A DNA stretch of 64,000 nt from positions 72,903,884 to 72,967,883 of the forward strand of contig CM043944.1 of NCBI GenBank assembly GCA_014529385.2, in the 5' to 3' direction. A model generated the notes under the pieces. It had not been told where the DNA came from and made no database searches. It saw nothing but the letters and a program-made list of their open reading frames with translations. This DNA is from Adiantum capillus-veneris. Its lineage: Eukaryota > Streptophyta > Polypodiopsida > Polypodiales > Pteridaceae. The translations under genes and the position numbers were made by a program. The first letter of the stretch is position 1. Every line of letters starts with the position of its first letter. This document shows, one piece after another, positions 1-11,479 of this stretch.

Positions 1-427
1 AGGGCTTCTCTTTGAGTAGTTGTATAGCCTTGTTCAACCTGACTGAATGTGCGACTGGCAAAATAAACCGGATAATCAGTTCTTTCGTCCGGCTAAGCTA
101 ATATTGCCCCCATTGCCAATCCCGAGGCATCACATGTACGTGGAAAATAATATCCCAGTTTGGTTGCCTAAGGACTGGTTTACTGGTAATGGCTTTTTTC
201 AGATTCTGGAAACTCTCCTCGCATTCAGCAAGCGAGTTGAATTTACTGGTCTTCTTTGTAAGCTCAAATAGTGGTACTGCTTGAGAAGCAAACTTGTGTA
301 CAAATCTTCTATAGAAATTCACATAACCCAAGAAAGAACTCAGCTCTAAAGCAGTTCTAAGTGCTTTAGCTTGCTGAACACACTGAATTTTGTCATTGGC
401 CATCTCTATTCCATTGCGGGAAACCAC
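1..427 (-). pseudogene. E1 Ty3/gypsy pol: RT thumb and start of RNase H
   Basis: The minus-strand translation begins LLGHVVSRNGIEM, followed by LGYVNFYRRFVHKFASQAVPLFELT. These are the Ty3/gypsy motifs that follow the RT palm and lead into the connection and RNase H domains. Near 1-98 a second frame reads PDERTDYPVYFASRTFSQVEQGY, the usual start of gypsy RNase H, so at least one frameshift and a stop interrupt it. The element continues off the left edge of the window. It is the downstream part of the E1 polyprotein whose gag lies at 2800-3717. It is non-functional: the frame is broken and the RT core just upstream is missing. Confidence 0.8.
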
Positions 428-453
428 ATGTCCCAGTAGCTATCCCTTCCAGA

Positions 454-990
454 CTAGAAAAACCTCAATTTTCCATTCTTCTTGGGAACGACGACTATGG
501 GAAATAGCCAATCACTGCTTGCCACTTCTGTGATGAACCCAGCCTTGAGAAGATTATCAATCTCCTCCTTGACCTTCTTTGCATAGTTGGGGTTCATTCG
601 GTATCTTTGCAATTGTACTGGCCTAGCATCTGGTTTCAGCGGTATTCGGTGCTGACATAATTCAGGATCTACTCCCTTCAGATCTGTATGTTCCCAGGAA
701 AACACATCTTTATAACTCTGGAACATTTTTCGTGCCTTTTCCTTCATTGCCGGATTGAGGTGCTTGTTGACCTTGATCATTCTAGGATTATCGCCTGATC
801 CTAGGTTCCACTCTTCCACTTCTTGGTCGTCTGGAAGAAACCAGTTTGGCCCGCCTCCTTTTCGTTTGGTCGATTCTTCAGCGTAATCCCAGGATGGTCC
901 ATTCATTTCTAAATCAGTATTCTGATCCACTGGGTACTCTTCCGAACATACTGGTTCCTCTACTATACCAGTATGCGCTGGTTCCACCAT
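454..990 (-). pseudogene. E1 Ty3/gypsy pol: N-terminal RT fingers
   Basis: This stretch contains HRIPLKPDARPVQLQRYRMNP, then VKEEIDNLLKAGFITEVASSDW and PIVVVPKKNGKLR. These are the fingers-subdomain motifs of Ty3/gypsy reverse transcriptase, preceded by an acidic linker and the FSWEHTDLKGVDPEL motif. The reading frame ends just after KKNGKLR at a stop. The next recognisable motif on the same strand, LLGHVVS at about 427, normally lies more than 100 residues downstream. The segment with the catalytic Y/F-x-D-D motif is therefore absent, not merely frameshifted. A dead copy. Confidence 0.85.
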
Positions 991-1224
991 CCTTCCAGTT
1001 AGTTGGACTGTTCTTTCCCCTGTATTGACTTCAATAAACGGATCAGGGAATTATCTCTTCTGCTTGTCAGCCTACTCTTTGTTCATCAAGACTGCATTCA
1101 AGTCAATTTATGCCAAAGGAAATATGCTCATGTCTGCCAGCATTCTCTCGATCTTCTTGGCTCTGTACTTCTGACATAATTCCTTCGGCCTCAGTTCCTT
1201 TTTCCAGCTCCTGGTATTGTTGGT

Positions 1225-1584
1225 CTAGATTTTGATTCTGCCACTGGCCCCTTCGATGGTCAATGTATGGTTTGCATATTTATGAACAGCATGTGCTGTT
1301 CTCAACCATGGGTGCCCCAGTAGCATCCCATATGCTCCTTGCACATCCAGGACTAGGAAACTAGTTTTGAATTTCTCCCTCCCAACTCTTATCTGCATGT
1401 TTTCAATCATACCAGTCGTTTGTACAACTCTATGATCTGCCATTCGTACTTTGAATGGTGTTGGTTTCATATTAGTGATACCCATTCTTTGCTGAAGATG
1501 GGATCCCATTATGTTCACTCCTGCCCCTCCATCCAGGATAACACTTGAGAGAGGTTCCCACTGCTTCCCAACCTTGTAGTCCAC
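1225..1584 (-). pseudogene. E1 Ty3/gypsy retropepsin-like protease domain
   Basis: The 119-residue open stretch reads VILDGGAGVNIMGSHLQQRMGI and later LLGHPWLRTAHAVHKYANHTL. DGGA is the variant of the aspartic-protease D-T/S-G-A active site found in many plant gypsy elements, and the LLGHPWL motif is the usual flap-distal end of the domain. It sits between the zinc-knuckle gag C-terminus (2134-2721) and RT (454-990), the normal gag-PR-RT order on the minus strand. The frame is not continuous with either neighbour, so it is a remnant of the polyprotein. Confidence 0.8.
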
Positions 1585-2133
1585 CTAAATAAGTGGAACT
1601 TCATCATCTCAGACGGCCGTCAGGTCCACTGTTCTAGCCTCTGCCTCAGTTTTCCTAAGTTGTCTGATAAAGTTGGCCACCTCAGGCAAGGTTTTTCTTA
1701 TATCCTCCAGCTCTACAGTCAGCTTTTGAATTCTATCACAAATTTACACATGAATTTCTTCTCTCTCTTGGTCAGACTGATTGTCAGAGCTTGAAGAACT
1801 GGTATCTTCACACTACAATTCTTCTTTTTCAGTGATTCCACTCTTTCCATCCACTCACATTTCATCAGCTAGTCCATGTACCACAGCCAGCATGGTCTCA
1901 GTTATGGCCGGGACTGACTGATCTTTATCAGTCGATTGGGCTGGTATCCTCTGAATGACTCTAGCTTTGGAACTTTCTGGCTGCTCTGGCAGCTTCTTGG
2001 CTAAATCCTTCGTGATTTTATCCGCTAGTTCCCTCTGCTCTTGCCATTCATCTACCACCTTTTCTTTACCTTTGGCCTTCCAAACTTCTCTTTGTTGAGC
2101 ACACTTGCTGCTGTTAGGACCGACTGGTGCTTC

Positions 2134-2721
2134 TCAAGTGTCTGGGATTTGTTCAATGACTACCTCCTTGCTCCTAGTAACTACCCTGACTGGGACTGGC
2201 TCTGGTGCCTTAGCCGCAGTAGTAGTCATTGCAGGTGCATTTGGGCATTGGGCTACAAAATGACCATACTTCCCACAAGTATAGCAATTCATGCTCCTAT
2301 TCTGGAAGTTGCCTGTTCCTCTACCTCTGCCCATTCCTGGTTGGAATAGGCCACATCCCTGACCAGTACCACTGGTACCTAGTCTCTCTTCTTGAGCTAC
2401 TTTGACTGGTTCTACCTTCACTGGTTCAGTGTAGGCAACCACTGACAGATCTTTGCCTTTCTTAAAGTGGTGAATTCTCATGCCACAATTATTCCACAGG
2501 TGACCAAAAGCCTTGCAGTAGGTACATTGTGGACATTCAGTGGAGATATGGTCCTTGGATTTGCATCTTGAACACCAAGTCTCCATCTTTCTAACTGGCT
2601 GTCTTGTGTGGATAATTTCGGCAATCTGTCTAGCCATTTCTTCAATTTTCTTGGTCCAGGATCCCTTCTTTGATTTCTCCTTTTCTCGTTCATTAGAGCT
2701 GCTCTCGGAGCTACTAGACAT
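2134..2721 (-). pseudogene. E1 gag C-terminus with three CCHC zinc knuckles
   Basis: A serine-rich, then basic region is followed by three CX2CX4HX4C zinc knuckles: CSRCKSKDHISTEC, CTYCKAFGHLWNNC and CYTCGKYGHFVAQC. Knuckles of this type bind nucleic acid in the nucleocapsid part of Gag. A glycine/arginine-rich stretch (GMGRGRGTGNFQNR) separates the second and third. Three knuckles is more than the one or two common in plant gypsy Gag. The frame joins upstream gag at 2800-3717 after a stop near 2804. A further open stretch at 1855-2058 belongs to the gag-protease linker. Confidence 0.85.
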
Positions 2722-2799
2722 CTCACTGGAATCAGAACTTTCAGTAGCAGAGCTACTGCTACTACTGGTCCTTCGCTTCTTGTGGCTCTTTTCCTTCTT

Positions 2800-3717
2800 A
2801 GCCTACTGTTCCAGCTTTAATGCCCTTTGGACCAGATCATTGAATTTCTTGGTAGGGGCTGGTACCTCTTGTTCCCTAAGCTTTTTGCTTCTGAACCCGT
2901 TCAGGAACCATGCCCTCAACCTCTTCTCAGATGGGGGTTCCTATAACTGCCTGGTTAGCTCCTTGATCTTTTCCACATAACTGCGGACTGACAAATTTCT
3001 CTGTTTGATCTTATCTAATTCATAGAGAATATCTTCGTCCCCTCTATTGTCGAAATATTCCAACCTGAAGGCTTTGAGCAATTTGTTATATGATCTAAGC
3101 TGGAAGGCAGGGTAATGGTAATACCATTTTCTCGCTGCCTCCTTCAAGGTTTGTGGAAAATATTCCCCCCAATCATCTTCATCAATATTTTTCATTTCAG
3201 CATACTGCTCGAAAGCTTGTATGTGAACGTCTGGATCATCCTTCTTCCCTCCCTTGAATATTGGAAAATAAATCTTCAAAGAAGCTATGTAATCATTCCG
3301 ATTACTACTAATCTTGCCACTTCTCTTCTTGGATTCAGAATGACGCTTGGGAGTCTTCTTGCAATTGTCAGTGTTAGCATCCCAATCAATCTCTGTCTCT
3401 GTCTCAGTGTCAGTGTCTTCTTTGGTTTGTCTGCTAGAAGTAAGGTGACTTAATTTACCTCCCTTGGTATCCTCATCTCGCTACCGGGACCGAGAACTCT
3501 TGGAACTCTTTGCCTTCCGTGCTTCCCGTTCTGCCCGTCGGCGTCAAGAATGACTAGAGTGTTGTGAGTCCTGCACCTCATCAGTTAGACTATGCTCCTC
3601 CTGAGCCTCAGTGTCAGTTATCTTCTCTTGCTTGGGGTAAGACTCTCTTCCTGACTCCTCAGGAATGGGGTCAACACGAATGGTGGATTTCCGGCCACGA
3701 CTAGATTTTGGTGCCAT
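2800..3717 (-). pseudogene. E1 gag, capsid part
   Basis: The likely start is the ATG at 3717-3715 (MAPKSSRGRKSTIRVDP), followed by an acidic and basic low-complexity leader. The capsid-like domain reads IYFPIFKGGKKDDPDVHIQA, then EAARKWYYHYPAF, FRLEYFDNRGDEDILYELDK and QRNLSVRSYVEKI, the typical retrotransposon Gag pattern. In-frame stops occur near 3538, 3482, 2941 and 2804, so no full Gag can be made. The gene lies just inside the LTR at 3792-4270, as expected for the first gene of the element. Confidence 0.8.
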
Positions 3718-3791
3718 TGCTGAAAACTTTGAACTGGGAGAAGAGTCTTTCAGCCAACGAGCTTCAGCTCAAGCCACCGTGATCGCCAAAA

Positions 3792-4270
3792 TGGAATTGG
3801 AGCTGATCTCTTGAGATAGCCAATTCCAGTGTTAGAAGATTTCAGCTACTAGTGTAGGAAGATTTCAGACAGTTGACTGGACAGGAATCAGAAACTAGAC
3901 TTGAATTTGGATACTGGAATAAGAATCAGACTTATGTACTGGAAATAATGTTCAAATTCAGATTCAGAAGGCTGGACGAGAAGTAAGTATAGCTGGAATA
4001 TATGCCATGATTGGAATTACAGATCAAGATTACAGCGAATTTGATTTACTGAGAGAAAGTATAGCCGACAATACTGCCAATGATTCTCAAGTACAAGTAC
4101 AGCTAAGGCGCTAACCCAAATGATAACAATTGCCAACCCGATTACAATGTAATGGGCCCTATTTATACATTTCGGGTTTACTGTAGTAATTATCATAGTA
4201 ACTACTACGTAATTCGCTGCCCATCTCTTAAGAAGACGTTCCCACACAGTGAACTATCCAGCCGTCTACA
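3792..4270 (-). mobile_element. E1 putative 5' LTR
   Basis: On the minus strand the segment runs from TGTAGACGGC to AATTCCA, the expected TG...CA ends, and lies just upstream of E1 gag. It carries a TATA box (TATAAATA, minus strand, plus coordinates 4160-4167). The sequence immediately inside it (TTTTGGCGATCACGG, minus strand, ending at 3791) sits where a primer-binding site should be, but I could not match it to a tRNA. The outer end could also be at about 4246 (TGTGGGAACG). The partner LTR lies off the window. Confidence 0.5.
4160..4167 (-). promoter_or_regulatory. TATA box of E1 LTR
   Basis: TATAAATA is followed by GGGCCC on the minus strand, inside the putative LTR and oriented toward gag. 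It is the likely element promoter, though activity cannot be judged. Confidence 0.5.
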
Positions 4271-4279
4271 GCATCAACT

Positions 4280-5890
4280 ATATCATTCCACCTAAATCCT
4301 TGTATCTATTGCCTCATCACATGTTGAGAGTCCGGCAAAGGAGATTTCTATGAATCATTCCAATACATGCTGCCCATACTGCCATGGTATTCAGATCTTG
4401 ACACCTCCAAGCTCCAACTCTAGCCCATCAATGTTGCCTATTTTAACAACTAGATGTCATCGTCATCGTCCATCACTAGTTTTTCCTCAAGCGCATGCTA
4501 TCATCATTGTCTACAAGCCCACCACTCCTTTGTCAACACCTTGTAGTATAGTCTTCTAAGCCCTCCTTGTTGTTTTTCAAGTGGGCCATCTTACTATTTG
4601 ATACATTTATCTTTTGATTTAAAATCAAATTTATTTCAAGCCCTCACTCCCACAGTCACGTATCTCCAAAATTTCAAGGTACTCGAAGTCCTAGAGTGGG
4701 CTCTTACTTTGCTTAAAGCTTGTCAAGAACATCCTTCTCATGAAAGAGCTTCCCAAATCCTTGCAATTGATCCCTTCTTAAGGTTTTTTCATGCACCTAC
4801 TCCTCATCATTTGTTGGGCTCAAGCTATTCAAGACTTCCATGATACTCAATATCAAGCTTGGCCAAAAATTTCACAAGTAGCTTGATTGCTACTGGATTG
4901 CTCAAGAGCCATTCCCAAATGCTACAAAGGGGCCTTGATCTTTGAAGGATTACCAAATACACAATTTCAAGGGGGAGTTTGTAGGGTGAAAAAATGGCCA
5001 AGATCCTTTTTCCAAGCATGAATGAGATGTATGTGCTATTTAATCCCAATTTTATCAAGAGCCCTCTTAGCACCAAGCGATGCATTTGCACAGAGTATTT
5101 CCATCCTTGTACAAAATTTGCATTCACATTTTCATTGACTCAAGGTACGAAAACACTTGGCTACACAATAATTTTGATTGTATGGGGATCTCAAACAATG
5201 TCAATTATTGGTAAGACCGCCCATATATTCTACTTGATATGAGTCCTAAGGTGAAGGGAATGAGAAAATTATACATGAAGAAGCTTTAGCCACCAACAAC
5301 AATGATGACTACAACTATGAATGAAGGATGTTATACTCTAGATAAATAAAAAAATGTACTTCTCTTTGTAGTAACTAGGTAACAATGTAAACGGACACCT
5401 TGTGGACTGTGAACTATTGAGTCCATTGAGAATCAACAATGATGTATCCAATTGAGAACCATGATGTGTTTAATCTAGTGAGAACTGGCCATGATGTATC
5501 AATGGGTCATAGAAAGCCTAGATGGACCACTAGAGAGTACCATGGCTAGTCTTAAGAAGGAGATTTTCTAGGTAACCCTAGCCATGTATACCAATTCCTC
5601 TCCTATGATAAAAAACTATGGAAAAATTCCCTAGTCTTCTAGATGCCCATGTGGCATAAAGCTATGTAATTTTCCATGCAGCTTCTTGTAACATTTGACA
5701 CCTAGGACAAGTGACCTACTGGATAATGCATCACTACCCAATGAACCTATAAGTGCAGTCTTGTATTCACTTATTCCATGTTCAAGAATCATGCTATTCC
5801 AAGTCTACATTGTGCTATTGTCTCTGTTCTAATGGATGTTAAGTATGGAGCCTGATTTACCTTGTAATCTTCTATGGTAAAAGCGCACAT
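4280..5890. other. Unassigned, old repeat debris
   Basis: No gene was recognised. Short open stretches on both strands have no familiar motifs. At 4969-4990 a purine-rich tract (TTTCAAGGGGGAG) followed by TTTGTAGGGTG resembles a polypurine tract next to an LTR start like that at 5892, so this may be the edge of a decayed copia-type element. Confidence 0.35.
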
Positions 5891-5891
5891 T

Positions 5892-6573
5892 TGTAAGGCC
5901 CCCATTATGAGGAGAAGCCATCGTGCGTGAAGGAAAATCACTCGCCAAAACCAAAATTTTCACGGCAGCCAAAAATCAGGGGAAACTTTTTTTCCCTCGA
6001 CGGAATATTATGGCCGGACGACGGCCAGAAAGTGGTCAGAAAACAACCGTTGGTTGGCCGGTAGCCCGTAGTCAATGGCCGGTGGCCGGTGGTCAAAAGT
6101 CAATGGCTAGTGGCCGGTGGACGAACTCAAAAGCGGACTTGTCTTCTCAAGGGCGGCCACACATGGGCAGATTGAAGGGTCCAATTTGGACTTATCTACA
6201 CAAGGGCGGCTACACATGGCTGCCTCTCATGAGAGAGGGCAGCCCTTTTGGCCTATAAAAGGAGGTCATTTCTACACACAGTTCAAAGTGTGAAGTTGAT
6301 GCAACAAGGTGAGTGTGAGGTGGTGAGAGTGAAGCAAGGCGGGAGCTCCATTAAGGGTATAATCCCTTTGTAAACTACTTCTTGTTTTGAAGTACTAAAG
6401 CCATTGAGTGGCTGCTTTCCCGTGGACGTAGCCCACATTGGGTGAACCACGTATATCGTGTGTACTCTCTCTCTCTCTCTCTCTCTACTCTATAATCTCG
6501 TGTATGTAAATTTGTCTCTCTCCATAGAGTAATCTACTCAATTATCTATTTAGCTACGTCTTATTTCCTAACA
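5892..6573 (+). mobile_element. Ty1/copia-type solo LTR (putative)
   Basis: The segment runs from TGTAAGGCCCCC to TTCCTAACA and has plant LTR promoter structure. It has a TATA box (TATAAAA at 6254-6260), a CT-rich tract (6463-6485), and the motif CCCGTGGACGTAGCCCACAT followed by TGGGTGAACCACGT. That last motif closely resembles the conserved R/U5 segment of many plant copia LTRs. No pol adjoins it, so it is either solo or cut off. I could not confirm a target-site duplication. Confidence 0.6.
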
Positions 6574-6639
6574 ATGCACACACACACACACACCATAAAT
6601 ACTTTACTTATTTATCCACCATAGTTTTTACACACTTTT

Positions 6640-7400
6640 GGTAATTTTAGGCCTTTCCCATAACATGATCTAGGAGATCAATGCAGCCCGAACCCTTCAC
6701 TTGAAACTTCAACACATCTTATAGGCCTTGAATAAATGTCATCTTTAATGTGACGTCTATCACCCTAGTAGCATATTTAGGTAAACGTAAAAAGATCTCT
6801 TTATATTCATCCACATTCAAAATTGGTTTGCTGGCTTCATGCTACTTGAAACCATAAAATTCCATCTTCTTCTCCATAATAACAATATTTTTTCTCTGCT
6901 TGTGCACAAAATTCCTTCCATGCAATTACTCTTTCATCGGTAGGATTCTGCATGTATAATTTCCACCATATCTTTGCAATGCTACGAAGTTGCAGATTAG
7001 AAATCTTTGCATTCATTTCTTCAAAAACTCTCGTAAAGCAAATAAGTATTCGAGTTCTTCAAGCCATGTTTCCAAATCTTTGTCTATCTTTTCTATGCAA
7101 TCAAATTGATTAAGCATATCCTTCTTAATCACTTGTTTGATTGGTGCATCTCTTGCATCATCGTCCTCATCATGGTCATCATTTCTTTTGTTTCTTCTTG
7201 TTTGACCCTTCTCCTTGTGGAGACAATGATGGACCTTCGCTACAACCTAGCAACTCCACCCAAATCCGGCCTCCACTTTCACCATCTACATCAATTATTC
7301 CATTTCCTTTATAAACTTTTTTATGCCTATTAAGATATTCAGGGGCCCATTCGATAAGCTCAGCTTGTTCCTTCAATCTCTACTAGTATGCTTCCATCTT
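6640..7400 (-). pseudogene. Ty3/gypsy gag fragment
   Basis: Reading the minus strand across frames gives IDKDLETWLEELEYLFAL, then SIAKIWWKLYMQNPTDE, WKEFCAQAEKKY and EYKEIFLRLPKYATRVIDV, and a final segment with QVKGSGCIDLLDHV. The order W-E-F, WW, WxxF and a late L..L matches a retrotransposon Gag capsid. The upstream part (7179-7376) begins MKEQAELIEWAPEYLNRHKK and is not diagnostic. Stops and frameshifts break it in several places. No LTR or pol can be tied to it. This is a recognisable but old fragment. Confidence 0.55.
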
Positions 7401-9340
7401 TACTACATAATATAAACTACTCTTATATCACTTGTGACGTGACACGAGAGTGCAGAATAGATTGAAAAATAGAAAACTAATAGAGTACACAAAAAATAGG
7501 AAAAAATAAAGATAATATATATTGATGTATTATGATTACAGAAGGAGCTTACCTTGTACCACAACCTCCCAACCACCCCCAAGCTATCTCACTCTCAATC
7601 CCTCTCACTCTCACTCTCACTCCCAATTCCAATCTCACATACACTTGCAATCACAATCATGATCACACTCTCAATTACAATCACAATAGTGCAGCCTCTG
7701 CCATGATAGAGAATCTTACCCATAATAGCTGTCCAAAGCGTGACTATTTTTGTAGACAACTCACATCTTTAGTAAAGCAAGAAAAAGATAGGGTCAAAAA
7801 GAGGCTTCCTGCACATGAGCACATGGCACTAAACATATCAAATATGTGAGAATTTTGATGGCCATTTGCAACGACTTGTAGCTCCAAATCAACTCCATCT
7901 CTATCCGAGATCATCTCTCATGCATTTGTTTTCCTTGTTGCACTCTTGGATAGTTGTGTGGTGCAAAAATGTCACATCATTCTCAGATTCTTAAAGATTC
8001 AACCAACAAGTTGGAAATTTCTACAAAAATAGTGTCAAACAAACATTTTGAAGATTTTCTAGAATTTATGACGAGCATTAAAACAATGGAATAAATAAAT
8101 ACTCAAAGAACTCGTCTTTTTCCTTGTGTTAAGGGTTGCGCTTCTTGCATACAAAACTTTACCAAAATTTGACCTTTGAACCTTTAAATGTGGCTCCCAA
8201 AGTGTGCCCCAAAAAGTCAAAATTTGAAACAGAAGGAAAACAGTCATAACGAACCCCCAGATTGTGGAAAAACTTTAAAATACTCAAAATTTTCTTCAAA
8301 CAAAAATTTATTGTCCAAAAATTTAAAAATAAGTCCTATTACACGAAGTGTGCAAAGTTCTAGGGGAGAATGGGAAGGCACAAGGCCTTTGGTTGTGAAC
8401 CAAAAATAACTTAAGGATAGAACCGTGTGTATAGGGTGCAACAAGAGGTAATGAAGGGTCAATAAAAGAGTTTAAATGTGTTTAGAAGCTAAAAGATATC
8501 AAAGATTCATAGAATAGATTATGATTATAACAATAGAAAATGAGAGTAGACACATAATTTAGAGATAATCAAGAGCTAACTAATGAGTGTAAAGGCAAGA
8601 CTAAATGTAAAGGATGGTTTCGTGAACAAAATATGATTATTTAGTAGTAGTATATAAAGAGAAATGATACATTGATTTTGGCTTGAAATTGGGGAAAGAT
8701 TCAATTACAGAGTTTTAAACTCAAATTACAATCTGATTGCATACATCATTGTTGGTATGCACCTCAATTTACAAACCCAATACTCAAAGACCCGTCTCAT
8801 TGATGAATGCTATAAGTAGTTCATAAAAAGAGAGAGGAGAGAGAGAAAAAAACCTCTTTTTTCTTTTTTCCTTTTTCCTTATAAACCTTTGTAGAACCCC
8901 CCCCCCCCCCCCCCCCCCCAAACTTCCTCTTTTCCTAGTAAAATTCCTCTTCCCCCCAAAGATGTCAGATATTGATGTTCCTTCATATTTTTATTGGGCA
9001 TGCTCAATGGCCAACCAACCACATCTTCATGTAGACTAGTCTTTTATCACATGCACCTTTCACAAATCACTCACGTCCAACCCGCATGACCTCCCTGTAC
9101 CCAAAAAGTGCGCACATTGCGGACACCCTCGTGTGAATCCCACCTTGCAAGGGTGCATACAGCCTCCATCATCATACGTGGGTCACACCAATCCTGCCAG
9201 CATACAATGCATGTGTGGGTAGTTCAATAGTCACCAAGGGTACAAAGGAGGGGGAGATCCTTGGAAGATTCTGATTCCCTCATGGTGTTACTATAATTGC
9301 AATGCCCACCTCTTAGTTTTACCTACCATAATGTATGTTT
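7400..9340. other. No gene recognised; AT-rich intergenic sequence
   Basis: There is a CACTCT-rich low-complexity patch at about 7590-7680 and a pure C run at 8897-8919. Otherwise I see no coding or structural signal. Confidence 0.5.
8897..8919. repeat. Poly-C run of 23
   Basis: Twenty-three consecutive C residues follow a T/C-rich stretch. Runs this long are unstable and prone to assembly error. Confidence 0.95.
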
Positions 9341-9344
9341 CATA

Positions 9345-9600
9345 GTTGGTAGGGCCCCCATATGAGAAGAAGCCACTAAAGCTAATATTTGGTGGATTCC
9401 AACATACACATTGGTGAGGTCTTTATTTGTGATTGTGGATTGTATGGAGCTAATTTGGGAGCCTAGCCTTGAGTTTCAGGCAATGTGAGCAGCCCACGTT
9501 GGGGCCACGGGACTATTAGTGTTAGAGAGAAAACAACAAGGAAAATGAGTGCCTCTATAGCCTTGCACGAGTCACACCGTCGGAAGGAAGAATTGTTGCA
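9345..9600 (+). mobile_element. Decayed copy of the 5892-6573 LTR family (fragment)
   Basis: GGTAGGGCCCCCATATGAG, then AGAAGCCA, near 9350 matches the start of the LTR at 5892. GTGAGCAGCCCACGTTGG near 9487 matches its GTGGACGTAGCCCACATTGG segment. The intervening sequence is shortened and diverged. Confidence 0.45.
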
Positions 9601-10880
9601 CACCGCCAAAACCACCTGTGAATAAGCACCTATAACAATTTATGAAGAACCCTTCAAGCAATAAGAAAACTTAGAGTTAGGAAAAACCAAGGCCATCATG
9701 ATGTAGATCGTCTCAGGTAGATGTTCAAAGAGTATACATAGGCTAAAAACAGAGAAAAAATGAGAGAGATATGGCCATCCGAAGTTGGGGATGTACTCTC
9801 TCGTGCTAAAAAATGAGCTCTCTGGAAAGTTTGCAAGTGTTTTAACTATAAAATGGGGCCTCTTTTATATTTTATTCCAAGATATTTCTTCTCTCTTCTC
9901 AAGCAACAAGGCTCTCTTGCAAGGATTCATTAAATTAGTCCGATTTTAGCTTCATTTGGGTAAGAAATGGGCAGCGGATGACTTTTGAGCCAAGGGACAG
10001 GGTGGGAGCAGATGTCCCAGGGACCAAAAAGATGGCCAGGTGCGTGGGAACTAAAAAATGGTGCCCCCTTCTCCCCCAAATTTCCACAAGTCCCCCATAG
10101 CCAAGCTCCTCTCTCCTTTGATACACCCCAAATGGGCACCCATTCCCCCTCTTATACCCCTTGCCTTGAGCCCAAGCTCCCCTATGTGGGATTATTTCCT
10201 TGCCACATGCCACATTCCTCCCACACTTCTCCAACTCCCTCCTTCCCACGGAAAATTTCCAGCTTGACCCTTCTCAGGACCAACTTCCCAGGAGTATAGT
10301 GCACTGCTCCGGGCACCAAAAGCGACACTGTAAAGCACGGCTCGGACCCCATTACTTCGGCTATCTCCAAAACTTTAAAATCTCAGCATTTCTAATTTTA
10401 GATCATCAAGTTGGTGAAGTTTCCTTTGTTGCATGCATCTGCAATCACTTTCTAAGTCGAGACCGCCCAATTTGGATGCACATAACTCATGATGTACATG
10501 TCCGATTCACAAGCTATAAAGCATGGCTAAAAATAATTATTGAAAACCATGTTTTGGAAACTCCAACAACCCAAAACACTAGTACACAAGCCCAGGCAAA
10601 CCAAACCTTTGTACATAAATTTTACATGGTCACTCGCAAGACTCGAAGCACTATGTACAAATATATACATGAGGCTAGTTAGCAAGCTTTTTGGCATGAT
10701 CTACTAGCTTTATGCTCATTCAAAAAATTACCGACATAGCTTTCCAACCCCGCCTAGCCTGCTTTATCATTCACGACAAACAGAGATTTCTAGGGTGAAC
10801 AACTGTTGTAGCTCATTCCTAAAACCTCTTTTACATTTTCAGATGTCTTCAAACTGTCTTCCTCCATTGATAGCATCTCA
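9600..10880. other. No gene recognised
   Basis: Open stretches around 9930-10680 are GC-rich and lack family motifs. Part of this (about 10360-10560) has the wording of an LTR or leader, but I could not assign it. Confidence 0.4.
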
Positions 10881-11307
10881 TCTATTATAATTTTCATCAA
10901 ACATGCCAGATATTTCTTCAATTGGTAACCACACAGTACTTATGTTGTGCACCACCCAAATCTGCCAACTGATATGTCCCATTGTCAAACTTGTTCACAA
11001 CAGTATAAGGACCTTCCCACTTAATTTGAAAGGTATTGTCGAGCTTACTATTGTATCCAAATACAAGATCACGTACCCTTTTCAATTCCCTTATCCTTGA
11101 ATCATTCATTAGCCTTTATTTGAGCTTTCCTTCACACTTCCTCATAGTAGCTTAAAGCCAAGACTCTGTCCAATTGCAAACATTGTAAATCCAACAACCT
11201 TTTCTGCCAAGTATCTCTTTTCTCTTCATCTCCCAATGACAACAATTTAAGGACATGAATATCGACTTAAACTGGCAATAAATCTTCCTTGCCATTGAGG
11301 AGCGCAA
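10880..11307 (-). pseudogene. Ty3/gypsy integrase C-terminus (GPY/F-type)
   Basis: The minus strand reads KEDLLPV, a short spacer, then RDLVFGYNSKLDNTFQIKWE and GPYTVVNKFDNGTYQLADL. This is the C-terminal DNA-binding module of Ty3/gypsy integrase, with W-E-GPY and the G-x-Y-x-L-A-D-L end. The upstream end stops abruptly at about 11307, where sequence resembling the start of two other insertions begins (TGAGGAGCGC). The integrase core was therefore probably separated by an insertion and is not found in the window. At least two stops interrupt the rest. Confidence 0.7.
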
Positions 11308-11475
11308 AGCGCGACACCGACCCCGACGGCCTCAAACGCCAGGAGTCGATTCACGTCGAGCTAGACACGGGAAATGAAAAGGGGGCACCACCTAGCTTTT
11401 AGTGTCTAGGATGCGGACAACAGTGATTTGAAATAACACCAACACTACACACACACACACACACAGGGATCAAAG
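11308..11475 (+). mobile_element. Left end of unclassified repeat (copy A)
   Basis: It starts TGAGGAGCGC, contains CCCCGACGGCCTC and then GGGGGCACCACCTAGC, a second CTAGGATGCGGAC motif and a CA-rich tract. The same ordered motifs start the insertion at 50179 and, more weakly, the segment at 47177. It begins exactly where the integrase remnant is cut. The right end is not defined; the LINE remnant follows. Confidence 0.45.
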
Positions 11476-11479
11476 ACCC

